Shown piece by piece: positions 5,672 through 8,803 of a stretch of DNA of 8,803 nucleotides (positions are counted from its first letter, which is position 1; every line of letters starts with the position of its first letter). The position numbers and the translations under genes are program-made. The stretch is from positions 1 to 8,803 of the forward strand of contig JADFYA010000130.1 in assembly GCA_015233285.1 (NCBI GenBank), given 5' to 3'. The stretch comes from Deltaproteobacteria bacterium. GTDB taxonomy: Bacteria > Desulfobacterota > JADFXK01. The notes under the pieces are model-generated. The model worked only from the letters and a program-made list of their open reading frames with translations, was not told where the DNA came from and did no database searches.

Positions 5672-5679
5672 AGGTGGTT

Positions 5680-6333
5680 GTGCGCACCTACGTTTATATT
5701 GACGGTTTCAACTTTTATTATGGCGCAGTTAAGGACACCCGATACAAGTGGCTTGATTTCAAAAAGCTTTTTAGTATGACATTGGCACAACATAACCAAA
5801 TTCTTAAAATAAAATATTTTACTGCGCTTGTTAATCCCACAGAAACAGACCCCGACAAGCAATTACGTCAGCGATCTTTTATAAGAGCCTTAGAAACATA
5901 TCTCCCGGAAATAGAAGTCCATTATGGCCATTTCTTGACGACAGAATTAAACGTTCAACTTGTTGAGCCAATACAAAATATCTATTCATCTTCCGGCGTT
6001 AAACTTGATGATATTTATACTGTTCAAGCCACCAAGCCTGAAGAAAAAGGATCAGATGTTAATTTGGCGGTGCATCTTCTCAATGATGCTTGGTTGAATT
6101 TGTATGAATGTGCTGTGATTGTGTCCAATGATAGTGATCTTACTGAAGCAATGATGCTTACAAAATCAAAAGGTAAACTTATTGGATTGATAAACCCAAC
6201 TCGACGTCCAACATCTGTTGTGCTCAAGAGACATGCTGATTTCGTAAAACCAATATTTGAACGCGCTTTAGCCAAGTCACAACTCCCCAACCCCATCCCC
6301 GGCACAGCCATTCACAAACCAGCTTCCTGGTAA
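5680..6333 (+). CDS. NYN-domain (LabA/DUF88-like) protein, predicted PIN-fold RNase
   Basis: This 217-residue protein has the full NYN/PIN-like metal site: D8 in YVYIDGFNFYYG, D126 in KGSDVNLAVHLLNDA, and N150-D151-S152-D153 in IVSNDSDLTEA, followed by the usual IGLINPTRRPTSVVLKRHADF strand-helix. NYN proteins are cytosolic ribonucleases or nucleic-acid processing factors by family knowledge; the substrate here is unknown. I place the start at the GTG at 5680 because GGGGAGGT ends five bases upstream, the domain begins right there, and the promoter covers the earlier in-frame TTG at 5581. The gene is clearly AT-richer than its neighbours, which suggests recent acquisition. It converges with the RHH-protein gene, with 78 bases between stop codons. 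Confidence 0.85.
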   Translation: MRTYVYIDGFNFYYGAVKDTRYKWLDFKKLFSMTLAQHNQILKIKYFTALVNPTETDPDKQLRQRSFIRALETYLPEIEVHYGHFLTTELNVQLVEPIQNIYSSSGVKLDDIYTVQATKPEEKGSDVNLAVHLLNDAWLNLYECAVIVSNDSDLTEAMMLTKSKGKLIGLINPTRRPTSVVLKRHADFVKPIFERALAKSQLPNPIPGTAIHKPASW

Positions 6334-6411
6334 CGCCCGACCGATCACCATCACCCTTGTGTTCAATCCCATGCCGGACCATGGTCGTCTGCCGGCTTGT
6401 TGGCCAGGTCG

Positions 6412-7095
6412 TCAGCCGGCGATAAGCTCTTCCTGGCAAGCTCGGCTCAGGGGAACCAGGTCAGCCGTGGTCATGGTCTTCAAGTTCATCGACTGGCACC
6501 TCTTCCTTTGTTCAGATACCGCCTTTTTCGCTCTCGTCAACAACCCGGACACGGTTGACTGGTTCCATGTGCCGCCTTTGTGGGCCGTCGGGATTCCAGC
6601 ATCTTTCAATCTCTTGGCGATCTCGGCTTGAGATACACCATTGGCCGCCCAGGAGCCTATCAAGGGCAGTAGGGCGTCGGCCATGAGTTGCTTGCGGGGC
6701 TCTTTGGTGGTCAGCCGGGCTTTGATCTCGGCCAGGGTTTGGACGTCGTCTGCGCTGTCATTAGCGCGAAAGCCACTCTCTGCCTCCGGACAAATCATTA
6801 CGCTGCCGCCTGCGCTAACACACTTGAGGCTCCGGACCTCATCCCGCAGCGCCGACACCTCGCCCGTCAGCCGGGCCAACATGCCCTTGATCTCAAAAAG
6901 AACATCACCACCGGCCTGGCCAGACACCTCCCGAATGACCCGGTGCATGGTGGCGTTGTGCGATTCACCCGGTTGCTGTAGTCCGCTCCAAATTTTGAAA
7001 TCCTCGCCGTTCAACAAGACGCTGATTCTGCGTCCCTCGGGGCCTATCTTCTTCTGAACCCAAGCTCCAAAGCCTTTCTTTTTTTCCTCAGTCAT
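6412..7095 (-). CDS. Ribbon-helix-helix DNA-binding protein with recombinase-type C-terminal domain
   Basis: A 227-residue basic protein. Residues 22-57 (RRISVLLNGEDFKIWSGLQQ, then a loop and ATMHRVIREV) look like a ribbon-helix-helix motif; 65-92 form a heptad-like helix (IKGMLARLTGEVSALRDEVRSL), probably for oligomerisation; a hydrophilic linker follows; residues 137-190 (LLPLIGSWAANGVSQAEIAK, then RLKDAGIPTAHKGGTWN and STVSGLLTRAK) resemble the small Recombinase helical domain found after the catalytic part of large serine recombinases. No catalytic serine domain is present, so it should bind DNA rather than cut it. GAGAGG lies six bases before the ATG. Upstream TTAGCG repeats would be natural binding sites and suggest autoregulation. 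I cannot name it; plasmid or element partition/copy control is a guess. Confidence 0.6.
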   Translation of the reverse strand: MTEEKKKGFGAWVQKKIGPEGRRISVLLNGEDFKIWSGLQQPGESHNATMHRVIREVSGQAGGDVLFEIKGMLARLTGEVSALRDEVRSLKCVSAGGSVMICPEAESGFRANDSADDVQTLAEIKARLTTKEPRKQLMADALLPLIGSWAANGVSQAEIAKRLKDAGIPTAHKGGTWNQSTVSGLLTRAKKAVSEQRKRCQSMNLKTMTTADLVPLSRACQEELIAG

Positions 7096-7128
7096 ACCGT
7101 GCCTCTCTGTTTAGATTTTTTGCTACCC

Positions 7129-7185
7129 TTAGCGCTAATCGTGAATTACTGTCAAGCTGAATTTTAGCGATAAGGTTAGCGTAAA
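7129..7185. promoter_or_regulatory. TTAGCG iterons upstream of the RHH gene
   Basis: Three related decamers occur in the same orientation: TTAGCGCTAA (7129-7138, itself a perfect palindrome), TTAGCGATAA (7164-7173) and TTAGCGTAAA (7176-7185). A minus-strand TTGACA (7155-7150) would act as -35 for the RHH gene, and the first decamer covers where its -10 would fall. RHH regulators commonly bind short direct repeats at their own promoter, so autorepression is a reasonable inference. Confidence 0.5.
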
Positions 7186-7372
7186 AAGATGAACACAGGT
7201 AAGGGGGGCCACGGTGTACGGTAAGCGTACACCGTCACGACCAGGGTTCCGGTCTTTCCCTCTTTGTGCCGGTCGGCAAGAAAGTCCTGCCCCGGAAAGG
7301 CAAAGTCAACCCTGAATACAGAAAACATGATCCCTATTTCAGGATGTTATAAAAAAGAATCGAGTCGCTTTC
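7186..7372. other. Intergenic stretch with a perfect dyad and a structured or remnant-coding segment
   Basis: ACGGTGTACG (7211-7220) and CGTACACCGT (7226-7235) are perfect inverse copies 5 bases apart, an operator-like dyad without a T tract. Next, CAGGGTT (7242-7248) pairs with AACCCTG (7308-7314) enclosing CTTTCC/GGAAAG and TGCC-GGTC-GGCA, a nested stem. The same bases on the + strand are an open frame from 7203 to a TAA at 7351-7353 with a protein-like end (LFVPVGKKVLPRKGKVNPEY), which has no start and may be the tail of a lost gene. I cannot choose between the two readings. Confidence 0.3.
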
Positions 7373-7376
7373 TGAT

Positions 7377-7385
7377 TGGTATAAT
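7377..7385 (+). promoter_or_regulatory. Extended -10 promoter
   Basis: TGGTATAAT is a perfect extended -10 element; no good -35 precedes it, as is common for this type. It would start transcription near 7392, about 80 bases before the small membrane protein gene at 7473. Confidence 0.5.
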
Positions 7386-7472
7386 ATCTGCATCACAAGG
7401 AAATCAACCGCACTGAGAAATAACTGACATAAATCCAGACAATTCACGCTGCATACGAGAAAGGAGTTTTTT

Positions 7473-7697
7473 ATGTTAGAATTTATTTTAACGCACGTAG
7501 ATGCGGGGATTGGGACGGCTATAATTTGTCTAATTTTCTTTATTATCTCAGGAAAATTATTTGAATTTGGCAGGCATAGCGGCAAAGAAATCAAAATCTA
7601 TCACAAAAAAACTGTCGTTAATCTATCGTTGGATCGCTCCCGGCTATGTCACCAAAACAACGGCGTCATCCTGTCTTTGCCCGGCCGCAAGTTTTAA
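7473..7697 (+). CDS. Small membrane protein, unknown function
   Basis: A 74-residue protein with an excellent ribosome-binding site (AAGGAG, six bases before ATG). Residues 10-28 (VDAGIGTAIICLIFFIISG) form one predicted membrane helix, followed by a basic cytoplasmic-type tail (GRHSGKEIKIYHKKT). I do not recognise a family. The last third (NLSLDRSRLCHQNNGVILSL) looks less constrained and might be read-through into unrelated sequence. It lies upstream of a second short membrane protein and a cysteine-rich protein on the same strand, each with its own promoter-like -10, so they are neighbours more than a single operon. Confidence 0.5.
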   Translation: MLEFILTHVDAGIGTAIICLIFFIISGKLFEFGRHSGKEIKIYHKKTVVNLSLDRSRLCHQNNGVILSLPGRKF

Positions 7698-7709
7698 ACA
7701 TGTCTGATC

Positions 7710-7738
7710 TTGCTTCAACCCTGAAAACAGATTATAAT
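7710..7738 (+). promoter_or_regulatory. Promoter of the 37-residue membrane protein gene
   Basis: TTGCTT (7710-7715), 17-base spacer, TATAAT (7733-7738). The -10 is perfect and the -35 partial. Predicted start near 7746, 30 bases before the GTG at 7776. Confidence 0.45.
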
Positions 7739-7775
7739 ATTATTAGGTTGATCCTAAAAGAACAGGGGGGCTGCC

Positions 7776-7889
7776 GTGGGAAATATTACCGTCTATAAAG
7801 CGAGAGACCTTGCCCATGATATCTTAGTGTCATTGGTCATAGTTAGCGCAGTGGTGGGCTGTATTTATATGGTGTACTGGGCTTTTTAG
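7776..7889 (+). CDS. Very short membrane protein (37 residues)
   Basis: A GTG start after AGGGGGG opens a 37-codon frame ending TAG at 7887-7889. The product begins with a polar segment (GNITVYKARDLAHD) and continues as one hydrophobic helix (ILVSLVIVSAVVGCIYMVYW) ending WAF. It is too short for most gene finders. Ribosome-binding site, promoter at 7710-7738 and clean single-helix topology support it; I know no family. Confidence 0.42.
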   Translation: MGNITVYKARDLAHDILVSLVIVSAVVGCIYMVYWAF

Positions 7890-7931
7890 TGCAACCTTAA
7901 CAGATATATAATCGAATGAAAGAGCGAGACA

Positions 7932-8153
7932 ATGACTTGTTGGGAAGCCAAAAAATGTGGCCGCCAGGCCGATGGCGCCAAATCTAAGGAACTTGGAATT
8001 TGCCCGGCTTACCCAGACAATGGGAAACGCTGTGCCCATGTGGTCGGAACATTGTGCGGAGGGAAGGTTCAAGGGACACTCGCAGCCAAGATATCAACTT
8101 GCCTGCGTTGTGATTTCTACAGGAGCGAGCATTACGACAGCCCTAAAAGATAA
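7932..8153 (+). CDS. Two-CW domain protein, small cysteine-rich
   Basis: A 73-residue protein beginning MTCWEAKKCGRQ and containing GICPAYPDNGKRCAHVVGTLCGGKVQG and STCLRCDFYRSE. Seven cysteines in the order CW-C-C-C-C-C-x2-C match the two-CW family, small soluble proteins or sensor-protein modules frequent in Desulfobacterota and relatives; metal or cluster binding is likely but the role is unknown. The tryptophan of the second CW is replaced (CAHV). A TATAAT at 7907-7912 may drive it with a very short leader; the ribosome-binding site (GAGCGAG) is weak. The stop codon lies inside the second copy of a 14-base repeat, and a terminator-like hairpin follows at 8178. Confidence 0.72.
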   Translation: MTCWEAKKCGRQADGAKSKELGICPAYPDNGKRCAHVVGTLCGGKVQGTLAAKISTCLRCDFYRSEHYDSPKR

Positions 8154-8162
8154 TCTGACTCC
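8149..8162 (+). repeat. Second copy of 14-base direct repeat (first at 5495-5508)
   Basis: GATAATCTGACTCC is identical at 5495-5508 and 8149-8162. The first copy is one arm of the 13-bp inverted repeat in front of the NYN promoter. The copies bracket 2.6 kb containing the NYN, RHH, small membrane and two-CW genes, with decayed phage/plasmid genes outside. They might be ends of an inserted unit; chance is not excluded at this length. Confidence 0.45.
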
Positions 8163-8177
8163 CTGGGTGCCGGATAA

Positions 8178-8216
8178 AGAAAAGGCCAGGATGTCCCGGC
8201 CCTCGTGCTTTCTTTG
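8178..8216 (+). terminator. Terminator-like hairpin after the two-CW gene
   Basis: GGCCAGGATGTCCCGGCC (8182-8199) folds as GGCC/GGCC with inner GG/CC and one mismatch; TGCTTTCTTTG follows after a gap, making it weaker than the related element at 3209-3252. Sequence similarity between the two includes AAAAGGCCAGGA, TCCCGGCC and TTTCTTTGAT. Confidence 0.4.
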
Positions 8217-8226
8217 ATGGTCACCG

Positions 8227-8729
8227 TCAATGAACCGAGTGAACCTGGTGTTTGCCGACCTCAATCAAGCCGCCTTGTTTCTCAAGGAATTTGCAGCCTC
8301 GTCCCTATCAACGCCCAAAGTCCGGCAGACGGTATCCAGATCATAGACCGGTTCATTCGTCTCGCCGTCATAGCTTTTACACGTCATCTGCTGAAGTCCG
8401 GGCCACAGTTCATCTATCTTTGCGTGCAGATCGACTCAGATCTCATCTGGCGCCGTTGCCAATGCCCTGGCCGTGATGTCCAGATAATATTCTCGGATCG
8501 GGCCGTCCAGGGCTTCCTCAAGGCCGGTTTCAACCAGCATCTTGAACATGGCCATAGCTTCGTGCTTGTCGGATATCGCCTTGGCCGTGTGAGTCACTTT
8601 CTTGGTCTGGCTGATATCCCGCAGTTTGTTTTCGCAGGCGATGAAGTACCGCCGGGCTTGTGTGCCCTTCGGGGTGCGTTCGACCATGGAAAGCTCTTTG
8701 GCCATGCTATAGTCATCCGATTTTAAAAC
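8227..8729 (-). pseudogene. Decayed AntA-type phage antirepressor gene
   Basis: Reading leftwards, LKSDDYSMAKELSMVERTPK followed by GTQARRYFIACENKLRD is the second half of the AntA antirepressor domain. The first half of the domain is missing: a TAA at 8732-8730 lies only 17 codons before the MVERTPKG motif. After ATAPDEI an in-frame TGA (8438-8436) interrupts the frame, which then stays open for 56 more codons (VDLHAKIDELW ... VYDLDTVCRTLGVDRDEAAN). Near 8278-8280 a one-base shift would continue SLRKQGGLIEVGKHQVHSVH to a TGA at 8229-8227. N-terminal loss, a nonsense codon and a probable frameshift together indicate a dead prophage gene. In phages, AntA/AntB proteins counter the repressor; here none of that is likely to remain. 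Bases 8730-8803 show nothing I can name. Confidence 0.65.
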
Positions 8730-8803
8730 TTAGCATTTGGGGGCGACACCTTTTTAATACTTCAGACGCTCGCCTGGCTAAACTGGCAACGAAGCCCTAA
8801 ATG

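Noticed and set aside
5581..5679. Upstream in-frame extension of the NYN protein from a TTG
   Set aside because: It would start inside the promoter and run through the terminator hairpin; the GTG at 5680 has the ribosome-binding site and the domain start.
6391..6420. GCCGGCT/AGCCGGC inverted repeat at the convergent gene ends
   Set aside because: No T tract on either strand and part of it is coding sequence, so I do not call a terminator.
6641..7057. Plus-strand 138-codon frame
   Set aside because: Antisense to the RHH protein gene; no start signal or family.
7334..7594. Minus-strand 86-codon frame
   Set aside because: Covers the promoter and start of the better supported gene at 7473 and lacks a ribosome-binding site.
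8205..8726. Plus-strand 173-codon frame, the longest in this stretch
   Set aside because: Antisense to the AntA remnant, which has clear domain motifs on the minus strand.
1..8803. CRISPR array, reverse transcriptase, or intact replication origin
   Set aside because: No regularly spaced repeats, no RT motifs and no initiator gene were found on either strand.

Overview
The window looks like a bacterial chromosomal accessory region built around a tRNA-gene integration site. A Desulfobacterota-type (deltaproteobacterial) host is my best guess. It rests only on the kinds of proteins present (a two-CW cysteine-rich small protein, a secreted SUMF1/FGE-fold protein, a DUF4258-YgiT pair) and on mid-to-high GC with C-ending codons in the older genes; no taxonomic marker is present. 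Several genes are clearly more AT-rich than their surroundings (the 301-codon unknown at the left, the NYN gene), as expected of transferred DNA.

Left part, about 1-3086: the end of an integrated element. The window opens inside an ISL3-family insertion sequence whose right tip is near base 126. The IS has landed in the 3' part of an unknown gene read leftwards. Next, also leftwards, is an integrase operon: a tyrosine recombinase, a DUF4258 protein and a YgiT-type zinc-finger protein, the three joined by TAATG and ATGA overlaps (a candidate toxin-antitoxin pair coupled to the integrase). Between the integrase start and the element end lies a repeat-rich segment like an integrase arm-site region. 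The end itself is the 3' half of a tRNA-Arg(CCG) gene without its 5' half, the usual remnant att site. The complete tRNA should lie to the left, outside the window.

Middle, about 3087-5580: two terminator-like hairpins, a gene-poor stretch, then a secreted SUMF1/formylglycine-generating-enzyme-fold protein. Its C-terminus has the layout and the adenine-poor coding strand expected of a diversity-generating retroelement variable region; no reverse transcriptase or template repeat is in view. A dyad-rich, probably non-coding stretch and a decayed ParB-like gene follow.

Right part, about 5490-8803: a perfect 13-bp inverted repeat, a strong promoter and an attenuator-like hairpin in front of an NYN-domain (PIN-like RNase) gene; a convergent gene for a ribbon-helix-helix protein with a recombinase-type C-terminal domain and iteron-like repeats upstream; two short membrane proteins and a two-CW protein; and a wrecked AntA-type phage antirepressor gene. 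A 14-base direct repeat at 5495-5508 and 8149-8162 brackets the NYN-to-two-CW block and may mark a small inserted unit. The right half therefore reads as a graveyard of phage and plasmid remnants next to a tRNA hotspot, with a few genes that still look intact.
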